Shown piece after piece: positions 28,832 to 37,481 of a DNA stretch of 64,000 nt. The position numbers and the translations under genes were made by a program. Source of the stretch: Gallionella sp. (GTDB lineage Bacteria; Pseudomonadota; Gammaproteobacteria; Burkholderiales; Gallionellaceae); assembly GCA_030682375.1 (NCBI GenBank), contig JAUXOL010000011.1, forward strand, positions 1 through 64,000, written 5' to 3'. How positions within the stretch are numbered: the first letter of the stretch is position 1; the number at the start of each line of letters is the position of its first letter. The notes beneath the pieces are model-generated. The model had not been told where the DNA came from. It saw only the letters and a list, made by a program, of their open reading frames with translations, and ran no database searches.

Positions 28832-29359
28832 GTGTCAACGCCTGAAACAACTGACCCCATGGTGATCATGGGGCGCGTGGCGTCCGCTCACGGCATCCGC
28901 GGCTGGGTCAAGATCCAGCCTTTCACCGAGTATCTCGACAGTCTGCTGGACTACGACATCTGGTGGATAGGGCCGGAGCATGGCCCGTGGCGCGAGATCA
29001 AGGTCGAGCAGAGCGAAGTCCACAACAAGACGCTGGCCGCCTTGCTGACCGGCTGCCCGGATCGCAACGCAGCCGAAAGACTGAAAGGCCAGTTGATCGC
29101 AGTGCCGCGCAGCCAATTGCCGGAACAGGATGAGGACGAGTACTACTGGTCCGACCTGATCGGCATGGCTGTAGTGAACGAAGCCAACGAGCCTCTTGGC
29201 ACAGTGGCTAACCTGCTGGAAACCGGCGCGAACGATGTGCTGACCGTCAAGGGCGACAGCGGCGAGATGCTGATACCGTTCGTCGATGCGGTCATCAAGC
29301 AGGTGGATACAGCAACCCGGACTATCCGGGTGGATTGGTCGGCGGATTATCTGAAATGA
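28832..29359 (+). CDS. rimM: Ribosome maturation factor RimM
   Basis: RimM binds S19 and helps mature the 30S head. The 175-residue product shows [22 protein letters not shown] near the start, [12 protein letters not shown] at the start of the PRC-barrel domain, and GANDVLTVK...LIPFVDAVI at its end. The GTG at 28832 is 8 bp after rpsP; the ATG at 28859 is an alternative. It overlaps trmD by ATGA. Confidence 0.96.
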   Translation: MSTPETTDPMVIMGRVASAHGIRGWVKIQPFTEYLDSLLDYDIWWIGPEHGPWREIKVEQSEVHNKTLAALLTGCPDRNAAERLKGQLIAVPRSQLPEQDEDEYYWSDLIGMAVVNEANEPLGTVANLLETGANDVLTVKGDSGEMLIPFVDAVIKQVDTATRTIRVDWSADYLK

Positions 29360-30129
29360 TCTTCGACGTCATCACGCTGTTTCCGCAGATGTTCGATGCG
29401 CTGACGCAGTACGGCATCACGCGGCGCGCGGCGGAGCAAGGCAAGTATGAGTTGAAGACGTGGAATCCGAGAGACTTCACGACCGACAACTACCGCACCA
29501 TAGACGACCGCCCCTACGGCGGCGGCCCCGGAATGGTGATGCTGGGCGAACCGCTGGCAGGCGCGATAACCGCGGCCAGGCAGCGGCAGGCGGCAAGCGG
29601 CGCGAAGACCAGCCGCGTGGTGTACATGTCGCCGCAGGGCAGATTGCTGACCCACGCGGCGGTCAAGGAGTTGGTAGCACAGCAGGACGAAGGATTGATA
29701 CTGCTGGCGGGACGTTACGAGGGCGTGGACGAGCGCCTGATCCGCCAGTATGTGGACGACGAAATTTCCATCGGCGACTATGTGTTGTCCGGTGGCGAAT
29801 TGGCGGCGATGGTGTTGGTGGACAGCGTGGTGCGGCACTTGCCCGGCGTATTGGGCGATGCCGATTCGGCGGAGCAGGATTCGTTCGTGCAAGGCCTGCT
29901 GGATTGTCCGCACTACACCCGCCCGGAAGTGTTTAATGGTGAAGCCGTGCCCCCGGTTTTGTTGTCCGGCAATCATGCGGACATACAGCGCTGGCGGCTT
30001 CAGCAGTCGTTGGGCAGGACGTGGTTGCGCAGGCCGGATCTATTGGCCAAACGCGATTTGACAAAAGAGGAGTCTCGGCTTCTGGCTCAGTTCCAGAAGG
30101 AACAAGACCCGATACTAAAGGAGCAGTAA
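29356..30129 (+). CDS. trmD: tRNA (guanine37-N1)-methyltransferase
   Basis: TrmD puts the m1G37 mark on tRNAs and so guards reading frame. The 257-residue SPOUT enzyme has [25 protein letters not shown], the knot region [34 protein letters not shown] and HYTRPEVF. I chose the ATG at 29356, which overlaps the rimM stop as ATGA, over an in-frame upstream codon at 29335. Confidence 0.97.
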   Translation: MIFDVITLFPQMFDALTQYGITRRAAEQGKYELKTWNPRDFTTDNYRTIDDRPYGGGPGMVMLGEPLAGAITAARQRQAASGAKTSRVVYMSPQGRLLTHAAVKELVAQQDEGLILLAGRYEGVDERLIRQYVDDEISIGDYVLSGGELAAMVLVDSVVRHLPGVLGDADSAEQDSFVQGLLDCPHYTRPEVFNGEAVPPVLLSGNHADIQRWRLQQSLGRTWLRRPDLLAKRDLTKEESRLLAQFQKEQDPILKEQ

Positions 30130-30130
30130 A

Positions 30131-30490
30131 GTGAATCTGATCGAACAACTGGAACAGGAAGAAATCGCCCGCCTGGGCAAGGTCATCCCGGTTTTCTCCC
30201 CCGGCGACACAGTGGTCGTTAGCGTAAACGTGGTCGAAGGCGAGCGCAAGCGCGTCCAGGCCTACGAAGGCGTGGTAATCGCCAAGCGCAATCGCGGCCT
30301 GAACTCCGCATTCATCGTGCGCAAGATCTCCGCCGGCGAAGGCGTGGAACGTACGTTCCAAACCTACTCGCCCGTGATCGCTGGCATCGAAGTGAAGCGC
30401 AAGGGCGCAGTGCGTCGCGCCAAGCTGTACTACCTGCGCGAGCGTTCGGGCAAGTCGGCACGTATCAAGGAAAAACTTGCAGCCAGGTAA
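30131..30490 (+). CDS. rplS: 50S ribosomal protein L19
   Basis: The 119-residue product has the L19 pattern: [61 protein letters not shown] and [20 protein letters not shown]. Start is GTG, one base after the trmD stop. Two hairpins follow, the second an intrinsic terminator. Confidence 0.97.
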   Translation: MNLIEQLEQEEIARLGKVIPVFSPGDTVVVSVNVVEGERKRVQAYEGVVIAKRNRGLNSAFIVRKISAGEGVERTFQTYSPVIAGIEVKRKGAVRRAKLYYLRERSGKSARIKEKLAAR

Positions 30491-30493
30491 GTT

Positions 30494-30537
30494 TTTAGCT
30501 TCGGCTCGCCTGCATACAGGCGCTAGCCGAAGCTAAA
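30494..30537. other. Long hairpin downstream of rplS
   Basis: TTTAGCTTCGGCT (30494-30506) pairs over 13 bp with AGCCGAAGCTAAA (30525-30537), and inside it CGCCTG and CAGGCG form a second 6-bp stem. No T run follows, so it is more likely an RNA stabilising or processing hairpin than the terminator itself. Confidence 0.6.
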
Positions 30538-30570
30538 GACTGGCAGCACGCGGTTTTTCTGCGACACAAA

Positions 30571-30594
30571 ACGGGAGCTTCGGCTCCCGTTTTT
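30571..30594 (+). terminator. Intrinsic terminator of the rpsP-rplS operon
   Basis: ACGGGAGC and GCTCCCGT form an 8-bp stem with a TTCG tetraloop core, followed directly by TTTTT at 30590-30594. It lies 80 bp after rplS and before ogt. Confidence 0.88.
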
Positions 30595-30676
30595 AGTTTC
30601 GGCCGCCGCTTTGCGGCTTCACTGCGCCGATATGAGCCCGCACTGAAGCTGCCGCTTTGTGCGCTATGATTCCATC

Positions 30677-31174
30677 ATGGAATATCAGGCCAAATTGAAG
30701 GTGCCATTCGGCATGCTGGGCATACGCTGCACCGCAGACGCCCTGAGCGGCATCGACTTCCTGCCCACGTCAGAACAACCGCAAGCGCCGACGAATGCAT
30801 TCACCGCGACAGTGTGCGAACAGCTGCAGCGCTATTTCGACGATCCCCATACAACTTTCACCGTTCCGCTCGAACTGCACGGAACGCCTCATCGCCAAAA
30901 GGTATGGCATGCGATGCTGGATATTCCCTGCGGACAGACGAAGAGCTACGGCGAACTGGCGACCGAACTGCATTCCGCCGCGCAAGCCGTCGGCCAGGCC
31001 TGCGGCGCGAATCCCATCCCCATCGTCGTCCCCTGCCACCGCGTGGTCGGCAAGGCCGGGCTGGGGGGATTCATGCAGCATGCCGAGGGTGAATCGCTGG
31101 ATATCAAACGCTGGTTGCTGAGGCACGAGGGCGCACTAGCGCCCCTGTTGAAAGAAGGTGAAGCTGGCCGATAA
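30677..31174 (+). CDS. ogt: Methylated-DNA--protein-cysteine methyltransferase
   Basis: A 165-residue suicide enzyme that removes alkyl groups from O6-guanine. The active site is IPIVVPCHRVVGKAGLGGF (Cys near residue 120), preceded by the helix-turn-helix part KVWHAMLDIPCGQTKSYGELA. Ogt was chosen over Ada because there is no N-terminal zinc domain. The ATG at 30677 removes six atypical residues. The last 19 bp, including the stop, overlap the 3' end of rnpB on the other strand. Confidence 0.9.
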   Translation: MEYQAKLKVPFGMLGIRCTADALSGIDFLPTSEQPQAPTNAFTATVCEQLQRYFDDPHTTFTVPLELHGTPHRQKVWHAMLDIPCGQTKSYGELATELHSAAQAVGQACGANPIPIVVPCHRVVGKAGLGGFMQHAEGESLDIKRWLLRHEGALAPLLKEGEAGR

Positions 31175-31634
31175 GCCGGGTTCTGTCGTGGACAGTCATT
31201 CCTCTAGGCGTTTCGTTACCTGACGCTCAAGCAATCTACCCGCTGACGACGCGAGCCACGCCATAGTCAGCCTATTTGATCTTGCTCCGGATGGGGTTTA
31301 CCCTGCCACTGATGTTGCCACCAGCGCGGTGAGCTCTTACCTCGCCATTTCAACCTTACCTGATCCCGCCACCCTTGCGGACGACAGGCCATCGGCGGTG
31401 TCATTTTGGCTCCGGCATAACCTTCGGGTCATGCCCTCAACGCCAAAAAGGGAACCTTCGAGTGGCGGCTGGGCATGACCCGAAGGTTAGCCTGCACCGA
31501 AACTCCACTCCGTTCCGTTTTCTGTGGCACTTTCCATCGCCTCACGGCGTCCGGCCATTAACCGGCATCCTGCTCTGCGGAGCCCGGACTTTCCTCCCCA
31601 CTCTTGCAAGTGCGGCGACTGTCTAGCCAGCTTC
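31156..31634 (-). ncRNA. rnpB: RNase P RNA, class A, with an extra 116-nt segment
   Basis: The catalytic RNA that removes tRNA 5' leaders. On the minus strand it starts GAAGCTGGCTAGACAGTCGC and has GAGGAAAGTCCGGGCTCC (5' part of P4) and, near the 3' end, GGAGCAAGATCAAATAGG and CCACGACAGAACCCGGCTTAT, all conserved in the class A type. Length is about 479 nt; E. coli has 377. The excess lies at 31401-31516, between the conserved CACAGAAAAC and CACCGCCGATGGCC, and holds an 18-bp perfect inverted repeat (31419-31436 and 31471-31488). All conserved core elements I can check are present, so the RNA may be functional. Confidence 0.95.
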
Positions 31635-31716
31635 GGCGCGGAGTTTAACACGCGACCTCGATCAACCCGCTTTCCGTATTGACACCTCCGGCGATTTCGC
31701 CAACACTCCCCTGCCC

Positions 31717-32787
31717 ATGAAAGAGTTATTCATCACCGAGACCCGCGCGCGACTCCGCACCTGGCTGGCGCTGGGCTATGCGCTGTTCATCGCGTACGCC
31801 AGCCTGTCGCCCTTCACCGGCTGGCGCGAGCAGGGGCTGAATTTCGCCGACGTACTCGCCGTGCCGCTGGCGCTAACCTACACCCATTTCGATGCGGCGC
31901 TCAACCTGCTCTCCTACCTGCCGCTCGGCCTCTTGATCGCGCTGGCATTGCGCGCGCGTCTCGGCGCGCTGGCCAGCGTCGTGCTGACGCTGGCCGCAGG
32001 CATGCTGCTGTCGGCAGGCATGGAATATCTGCAGATGTACCTGCCGAGACGCATCAGCTCTAACATGGACCTGCTATCCAATAGCACCGGCGCGTTGATC
32101 GGCGCGTTACTTGCGTTCAGCATCGCATCCTGGACACGTCTGTTCGGCTGGCTGCTGCACTGGCGCAGTCGGCTATTCCATCACGGCAAAGAGATGGACT
32201 TCGGGCTGGCGCTGCTCGTGCTGTGGATGTTCGGACAGATCAACCCGTCGCTGCCGATGCTCGGCAACGTGTTCATCAGCGAAGTCGCGCGCCAGCCCTT
32301 CGTCGCACTGCCACCCGCCCCTTTCGACATCTGGGAGAGCGTCGCCGTGATGCTGAACCTGCTGATGCTAGGGACGCTGCTGTTGACGCTGCTGCGTGCG
32401 CCGCGCAACGTGGTCACCGCGCTGCTGCTGGTGTTGAGCATCGTCGCGCTGGCAAAATTCGTCGCCGCCGCGCTACTGCTGAAATCCTGGGCACTACTGC
32501 TGTGGATCAACGGCGAAGCCGTGCTGGGCATGCTGATCGGCATGCTGCTGCTCTTCGCGCTGCTGTGGCCGCCGCGCGCAGCGATGATCTCGCTGGGCGC
32601 GGCAATCGCCGCCGGGTATTTCGTCATCGTGAACTTCCTGCTCGGCGACAGCACCCCGGCCTCTGCCGCGAGCATCTACCACTGGCACTACGGCCACCTG
32701 CTGAACTACAACGGCCTGGCGCAGACCATCTCGCTGCTATATCCCCTGCTGCTGCTGTGGCATCTGTGGCGCATCCGCAAAGTATAA
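31717..32787 (+). CDS. VanZ family membrane protein
   Basis: A 356-residue protein with eight or more hydrophobic helices. The N-terminal third matches the VanZ-like fold: IAYASLSPFTGWR, DAALNLLSYLPLGLLIALALR, and SAGMEYLQMYLPRRISSNMDLLSNSTGALIGALL, with the conserved E-Q/D-N set. The C-terminal half is a further membrane block not part of the small VanZ domain. VanZ-type proteins affect teicoplanin resistance in some bacteria; here the role is unknown. It is followed by a palindromic repeat. Confidence 0.8.
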   Translation: MKELFITETRARLRTWLALGYALFIAYASLSPFTGWREQGLNFADVLAVPLALTYTHFDAALNLLSYLPLGLLIALALRARLGALASVVLTLAAGMLLSAGMEYLQMYLPRRISSNMDLLSNSTGALIGALLAFSIASWTRLFGWLLHWRSRLFHHGKEMDFGLALLVLWMFGQINPSLPMLGNVFISEVARQPFVALPPAPFDIWESVAVMLNLLMLGTLLLTLLRAPRNVVTALLLVLSIVALAKFVAAALLLKSWALLLWINGEAVLGMLIGMLLLFALLWPPRAAMISLGAAIAAGYFVIVNFLLGDSTPASAASIYHWHYGHLLNYNGLAQTISLLYPLLLLWHLWRIRKV

Positions 32788-32812
32788 AACCTACTGCGCG
32801 ACTCGATTGCGG

Positions 32813-32881
32813 CGTTGCGCGGTGCTCGAAATCCTCATGTACTAAAAGTACATTCCGGTTTCTGTGCTCCGTGCGCCTTGC
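32813..32881. repeat. Imperfect 70-bp palindromic repeat
   Basis: GCGTTGCGCGGTGCTCGAAA (from 32813) pairs imperfectly with the stretch ending GTGCTCCGTGCGCCTTGC near 32881. The centre is ATGTACT-AAA-AGTACAT. Repeats with this core occur between genes of many betaproteobacteria. It lies between the VanZ-like and ferredoxin genes. Confidence 0.65.
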
Positions 32882-32950
32882 ACTCGAACCGCTCGCTACG
32901 GTTTTCCGTGGTGCCCTATAATTCCGAACCATCTAACTTTGGAGCATCCG

Positions 32951-33262
32951 ATGAGCTATTTCGACAAACATGTCTTCTTCTGCACCAACCAGCGCGACGA
33001 CGGCGAGGACTGCTGCGCCAACCACGGCTCGCAGCAGGCGCGCGACTACATGAAGAAGAAGGTGAAGGAACTGGGCATCTCCAACCGCCACAACAACATC
33101 CGCATCAACTCCGCCGGCTGCATGGACCGCTGCGGCGAGGGCCCAGTGATCGTGGTCTATCCGGAGGCCACCTGGTACACCTTCGTCGACGAGAGCGACC
33201 TCGACGAAATCATCGAGGAACACCTGAAGAACGGCCGCGTGGTCGAACGCCTGAAGATCTGA
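32951..33262 (+). CDS. Thioredoxin-like [2Fe-2S] ferredoxin
   Basis: A 103-residue protein with the Cys pattern HVFFCTN...DCCANHG and NSAGCMDRCGEGPVIVVYPE, typical of the thioredoxin-fold [2Fe-2S] ferredoxins that also occur as subunit domains of hydrogenases and complex I. WYTFVDESDLDEIIEEHLKNG is the usual C-terminal helix. Start is ATG at 32951 after GGAG. The stop overlaps the next start by one base (TGATG). Confidence 0.92.
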   Translation: MSYFDKHVFFCTNQRDDGEDCCANHGSQQARDYMKKKVKELGISNRHNNIRINSAGCMDRCGEGPVIVVYPEATWYTFVDESDLDEIIEEHLKNGRVVERLKI

Positions 33263-33882
33263 TGCCGGAACAACGCAAGATAGTTCTCGATGGATTGGCC
33301 GGACGGCTCGAAGGCATCTGGCACCTGCCGGATGCCGAGCCATCCGCCATCGCGGTGGTCGCACACCCGCTGCCGACGATGGGCGGCACGATGGAGCACA
33401 AGATCGTCACGACGCTGGCGAAGACCTTCGTCGAACTGGGTTACGCCGCGCTGCGTTTCAACTTCCGCGGCGTAGGCGCGAGCGAGGGCGAGTTCGATAG
33501 CGGCAACGGCGAGGTCGAGGATCTGCTGACGATGGTGCAGCATGCACGCGACGAGTTCGGCCATTTGCCATTGATTCTTTCCGGCTTCTCGTTCGGCGGT
33601 TACGTGACCGCGCGCGCCGCACAGCATCTACACCCGCAGGCGCACAAGCTGGTGCTGATTGCGCCTGCGGTCGGACGTTTTCAAATGCCGCATGTGCCGC
33701 ACAACACGCTGGTGCTGCACGGCGAACACGACGAGGTGATTTCGCTGGCCGACGCGCTGGACTGGGCGCGCCCGCAACACCTGCCCATCGTGGTGCTACC
33801 CGAGGCGGGGCATTTCTTCCACGGTCGGCTGAACCAGCTCAAACAGATCGTGCTGCACGAATTTCACGGGTGTCGCTTATGA
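33262..33882 (+). CDS. Alpha/beta hydrolase
   Basis: A 206-residue alpha/beta hydrolase with the nucleophile elbow GFSFGGY (Ser near residue 109), [16 protein letters not shown] and [15 protein letters not shown] near the oxyanion site, and [10 protein letters not shown] and [10 protein letters not shown] for the acid and His of the triad. The pattern fits the family of small dienelactone-hydrolase-like proteins often found with ABC genes. The substrate is unknown. It overlaps the ferredoxin gene by 1 bp and the next gene by ATGA. Confidence 0.88.
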   Translation: MPEQRKIVLDGLAGRLEGIWHLPDAEPSAIAVVAHPLPTMGGTMEHKIVTTLAKTFVELGYAALRFNFRGVGASEGEFDSGNGEVEDLLTMVQHARDEFGHLPLILSGFSFGGYVTARAAQHLHPQAHKLVLIAPAVGRFQMPHVPHNTLVLHGEHDEVISLADALDWARPQHLPIVVLPEAGHFFHGRLNQLKQIVLHEFHGCRL

Positions 33883-34793
33883 GTTTCGTCATTCAGGCCG
33901 AAGGCCTGACCAAAAGCTATGGCGATCATCGCGTCGTCGACGGCGTCAGCTTGTCCATCCGGCGCGGCGAGTGCTTCGGCCTGCTGGGCCCCAACGGCGC
34001 GGGCAAGACCACCACGCTACGCCTGCTGCTGGGCCTTATCGCGCCGGACGGCGGCAAGCTGACGCTGCTCGGCCACGACGTGCCGAACCATGCGCGCGAG
34101 GCGCGACTGCGCGTCGGCGTCGTGCCACAGATGGACAACCTCGACCCCGATTTCACCGTCACCGAGAACCTGATGGTGTACGGCCGCTACTTCGGCATGA
34201 AGGACAGCGAGATCGAGGCGCGCCTGCCGGAGCTGCTGGAATTCGCCAACCTGACGCATAAAGCCAATGCAAAAGTGCCGACGCTGTCCGGCGGCATGAA
34301 ACGACGGCTGACCGTGGCACGCGCGCTGGTCAACGATCCCGACGTGATCTTCCTCGACGAGCCCACCACCGGCCTCGATCCGCAGGCACGCCACCTGATC
34401 TGGCAGCGGCTGCGCGAGTTGACCGCGCGCGGCAAGACGCTGCTGCTGACGACTCATTTCATGGACGAGGCCGAGCGCCTGTGCCACCGCCTCGCGGTGA
34501 TGGACGAAGGCCGCGTCATCAGCCAGGGCTCGCCGCGCGAACTGATTGCCGACAACATCGAGCCGCAGGTGATCGAAGTGTTCGGCGAGCATGCGACGGC
34601 CTGGGCGAACGAACACGCGGGACATCACGCACAGCGTTTCGAAGTCAGCGGCGAGACCGCGTTCTGCTACGTGAACGATGCACAGCCGCTGCTGAACGAG
34701 CTACAGAAACAGCCGCAGTTGCGCTATCTGCACAGACCGGCGAATCTCGAGGACGTGTTCCTGAAATTGACGGGAAGGGAGATGCGGGAATGA
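33879..34793 (+). CDS. ABC transporter ATP-binding protein, NodI/DrrA type
   Basis: A 304-residue ATPase with Walker [14 protein letters not shown]-loop [12 protein letters not shown], signature [15 protein letters not shown], Walker [14 protein letters not shown] and the His switch [11 protein letters not shown]. An extra C-terminal domain (about 230-304) is typical for DrrA/NodI-type exporters. Its permease is the gene at 34924, but a 98-bp inverted-repeat element lies between. Start at 33879 overlaps the hydrolase stop by ATGA. Confidence 0.9.
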   Translation: MSFVIQAEGLTKSYGDHRVVDGVSLSIRRGECFGLLGPNGAGKTTTLRLLLGLIAPDGGKLTLLGHDVPNHAREARLRVGVVPQMDNLDPDFTVTENLMVYGRYFGMKDSEIEARLPELLEFANLTHKANAKVPTLSGGMKRRLTVARALVNDPDVIFLDEPTTGLDPQARHLIWQRLRELTARGKTLLLTTHFMDEAERLCHRLAVMDEGRVISQGSPRELIADNIEPQVIEVFGEHATAWANEHAGHHAQRFEVSGETAFCYVNDAQPLLNELQKQPQLRYLHRPANLEDVFLKLTGREMRE

Positions 34794-34808
34794 TCTCCAT
34801 CATCACAT

Positions 34809-34906
34809 GTAGGGGCGCGATTCACCTCGCAGAGGTTCTTGTACCCTGTGGGTATCGCGCCCTGCCTCATCAATATACACAAGGGCGCGATGAATCGCGC
34901 CCCTAC
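34809..34906. repeat. 98-bp element with 16-bp terminal inverted repeats
   Basis: GTAGGGGCGCGATTCA at 34809-34824 is repeated perfectly in inverted form as TGAATCGCGCCCCTAC at 34891-34906. There is no ORF of note inside. It looks like a small non-autonomous repeat element inserted between the ATPase and permease genes of one ABC transporter. Similar GTAGGGGCG..CCCCTAC pairs are known as dispersed intergenic repeats. Confidence 0.75.
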
Positions 34907-34923
34907 GGACGGACGATGCCGAG

Positions 34924-35709
34924 ATGAAACCAAATTATTTCGCCCTGCCACGTCCGAGTCTCAGATTCATCCCGATCTGGAGGCGCAACTTCATGGTGTG
35001 GAAGAAGATGGCCGGTCCGTCCATCCTGGGCCACCTCGCCGACCCGGTGATCTACATGCTGGGTCTGGGCTACGGCCTCGGCGGCATGTTGCCCGAGGTC
35101 GGCGGCATGTCCTACATCGCCTTCCTCGCCGCAGGTACGGTGTGCTACAGCACGATGAACAGCGCGAGCTTCGAGGCGCTGTATTCCGGCTTTGCGCGCA
35201 TGCACGAGCAGCGCACCTGGGAGGCGATCATGAACACGCCGGTGACGCTGGACGACATCGTGTTCTCGGAGATCGTCTGGGCGGCAAGCAAAAGCCTGCT
35301 TTCCGGCATCGCGGTGCTGGCGGTGATCTGGGCGCTCGGGCTGTCGCATTCGCCGCTGACGCTGTGGCTGATACCGCTCGCGCTGCTGGTCGGCCTGTGC
35401 TTCGCCGCGATCGGGCTGATCGTCACCGCATTGGCGCCCGGCTACGACTTCTTCATGTACTACTTCACGCTGGCGATCACGCCGATGGTGCTATTATGCG
35501 GCGTGTTTTTTCCGGTCGATCAACTGCCTGCGGCGCTGCAGGGCGTGTCTTCCGCGCTGCCGCTGACGCATGCGATCGACATCGCGCGACCGCTGTTGAA
35601 CGACACGGTTCCCGCGAACTGGCTGCTGCATGCCGCCGTACTGCTGGGTTACGCGATGGCGGGGTTTTATGTATCGCTGGCGCTGTTCAGGAAAAGGCTG
35701 TCGCAATAA
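34924..35709 (+). CDS. ABC-2 type permease, NodJ-like
   Basis: A 261-residue membrane protein with six hydrophobic helices and the ABC-2 pattern: MVWKKMAGPSILGHLADPVIYMLGLGYGLG, FARMHEQRTWEAIMNTPVTLDDI (the coupling helix region), and ITPMVLLCGVFFPVDQLPAALQGVSSALPLTHAIDIARPLL. It pairs with the ATPase upstream to make an exporter of unknown substrate. Confidence 0.9.
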   Translation: MKPNYFALPRPSLRFIPIWRRNFMVWKKMAGPSILGHLADPVIYMLGLGYGLGGMLPEVGGMSYIAFLAAGTVCYSTMNSASFEALYSGFARMHEQRTWEAIMNTPVTLDDIVFSEIVWAASKSLLSGIAVLAVIWALGLSHSPLTLWLIPLALLVGLCFAAIGLIVTALAPGYDFFMYYFTLAITPMVLLCGVFFPVDQLPAALQGVSSALPLTHAIDIARPLLNDTVPANWLLHAAVLLGYAMAGFYVSLALFRKRLSQ

Positions 35710-35750
35710 ATCCGGTTTCTTTGAGTTCGAAAGTTTCATCCCCATCTCAA

Positions 35751-35773
35751 CCTTCCCCCTGAAAGGGGGAGGG
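35751..35773. repeat. Short G/C-rich hairpin repeat
   Basis: CCTTCCCCCT and AGGGGGAGG flank a 3-nt loop, followed by CTAGTGAGGGGG. This is the form of a dispersed intergenic hairpin seen in many proteobacterial genomes. It lies between the NodJ-like permease gene and hemJ, 33 bp before the hemJ start. Confidence 0.5.
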
Positions 35774-35805
35774 CTAGTGAGGGGGTATATCGTTGGGAGT
35801 TATTC

Positions 35806-36216
35806 ATGTTGTGGATCAAAGCATTTCATATTTTCTTCGTCGTCAGCTGGTTCGCCGGCTTGTTCTACCTGCCGCGCATCTTCGTGAACCATGCGATGGC
35901 GACCGAACCGGCGGAGATCGCGCGGCTGAAGCTTATGGAAGGAAAGCTCTACCGCTTCGTCACACCCATAGGCGCGCTGGCGATCGTCTTCGGCCTGTGG
36001 CTGTGGTTCGGTTACGGATTCTCGGGTGGCTGGCTGCATGCGAAGACCACGCTGGTCGCGCTGCTGGCCGGCTATCACCTGTATTGCGGCCATCTGGTCA
36101 AAGAATTCGCCGCCGACCGCAACACGCGCAGCCACGTGTTCTACCGCTTCTTCAACGAGGCGCCGGTGTTTTTGCTGCTGGCTATCGTGATCCTCGCCAC
36201 CGTCAAACCTTTCTGA
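35806..36216 (+). CDS. hemJ: HemJ-type protoporphyrinogen IX oxidase
   Basis: A 136-residue membrane protein with four helices. It starts MLWIKAFHIFFVVSWFAGLFYLPRIFVNH, which carries the conserved His10 of HemJ, and has the KLMEGKLYRFVTPIGAL segment and CGHLVKEFAADRN..RSHVFYRFFNEAP with conserved Lys/Arg. HemJ oxidises protoporphyrinogen in organisms without HemG/HemY oxidases. It follows the ABC genes by 96 bp and ends 3 bp before the methyltransferase gene, so the two are cotranscribed. Confidence 0.92.
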   Translation: MLWIKAFHIFFVVSWFAGLFYLPRIFVNHAMATEPAEIARLKLMEGKLYRFVTPIGALAIVFGLWLWFGYGFSGGWLHAKTTLVALLAGYHLYCGHLVKEFAADRNTRSHVFYRFFNEAPVFLLLAIVILATVKPF

Positions 36217-36219
36217 GCC

Positions 36220-37359
36220 ATGCCTGACTTTTTCGCCCCCTGCCCGCGCGGCCTCGAAACACTGCTGCGCATCGACCTCGAAACCATGGGCGCGCATAAC
36301 GTGCGCGCCACCGACGGCGGCGTGGAGTTCAGCGGCGACTGGCCGCTGTGTTACCGCGTCAACCTGGAAAGCCGCCTCGCCAGCCGCGTGCTGTGGCGCG
36401 TGAAGGAGACGCGCTACCGCAGCGAGCAGGATGTCTACAAGGCGGTGTTCGATCTGCAGTGGCAACGCTGGTTCGACGTGAACAACACCATACGCGTGAA
36501 TACCACCGCGATACGCTGCCCGCTGAAAAGCCTGGAGTTCATCACGCTGCTGGTCAAAGACGCGGTGTGCGACCGCTTCCGCGAGCACTGCAACGAACGC
36601 CCCAGCGTGGACACGCTGGAACCCGACGTGCGCATCCATGTGTTCATCGAAGACGACAAGCTGATGTTGTACCTCGACACCTCGGGCGATGCGCTGTTCA
36701 AGCGCGGCGTGCGCCAGTACACCAACATCGCACCGCTGCGCGAGAACCTCGCGGCGGGCATCCTGCGCATGACTGGCTGGCAGCCGGGCACGCCGCTGGT
36801 CGATCCGATGTGCGGCAGCGGCACGTTCCTGATCGAGGCGGCGCAGATGTCGCTGAACATCCAGCCCGGCATCGCCCGCCGCTTCGCTTTCGAGAAGCTG
36901 AAGAACTTCGACGCGGCGAACTGGCAGGCCATGCGCGAACACGCCATCGCCGCACAACTGCCCCCCGCGCCACTGGAACTCTACGGCAGCGACCTGTACG
37001 GCGACGCGCTGAGGACCGCATCGCGCAACTTGCAGGAGGCCGGGCTGGCAGATTGCGTGCAGCTAAAGCAGGCCAACGTGCTGGAAATCACGCCACCGGC
37101 CGAACACGGCATCCTGGTCGCCAACCTGCCCTACGGCGAGCGCATGGGCGAGCTGGACGAACTGGCCGAGCTGTATCCCAAACTCGGCGACGCGCTGAAG
37201 AAGAAGTTCGGAGGCTGGACGGCCTATCTGTTCACCGCCGACCGAGCGATCCTGAAGCTGATGCGGCTGTCACCGTCGAAACGCACGCCGTTGTTCAACG
37301 GCGCGATTGAATGCCGTTTGCTGGAATACAAAATCGTAACGGGAACAAACCGGAAGTAA
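36220..37359 (+). CDS. rlmL: THUMP-domain class I methyltransferase, RlmL N-terminal type
   Basis: A 379-residue RNA methyltransferase. The N-terminal THUMP domain (about 45-155) is followed by FKRGVRQYTNIAPLRENLAAGILRMTGW, the SAM site LVDPMCGSGTFLIEAAQ, and the catalytic NLPYGERM. It corresponds to the RlmL half (m2G2445 of 23S rRNA) of E. coli RlmKL; the RlmK half is not fused or adjacent. The start of 36220 is 3 bp after hemJ. Confidence 0.88.
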   Translation: MPDFFAPCPRGLETLLRIDLETMGAHNVRATDGGVEFSGDWPLCYRVNLESRLASRVLWRVKETRYRSEQDVYKAVFDLQWQRWFDVNNTIRVNTTAIRCPLKSLEFITLLVKDAVCDRFREHCNERPSVDTLEPDVRIHVFIEDDKLMLYLDTSGDALFKRGVRQYTNIAPLRENLAAGILRMTGWQPGTPLVDPMCGSGTFLIEAAQMSLNIQPGIARRFAFEKLKNFDAANWQAMREHAIAAQLPPAPLELYGSDLYGDALRTASRNLQEAGLADCVQLKQANVLEITPPAEHGILVANLPYGERMGELDELAELYPKLGDALKKKFGGWTAYLFTADRAILKLMRLSPSKRTPLFNGAIECRLLEYKIVTGTNRK

Positions 37360-37481
37360 TACGTCGTACGGAATCTGCTGCAGGGAAGAGCCGCGCGAAG
37401 TTGTTTCCATATGCCCCGACCGTCGTCGCTTTGCATCCCCAACCCTCAGGGACCTTGGCTAGACGGTTCGAGTCATTCAGT

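Noticed and set aside
31375-31626. An 83-codon plus-strand ORF
   Set aside because: It lies in the RNase P RNA gene; all bases are explained by the RNA.
34839-35762. A 307-codon plus-strand frame overlapping the NodJ-like gene
   Set aside because: It is the +1 shadow of the permease gene and runs through the inverted-repeat element.
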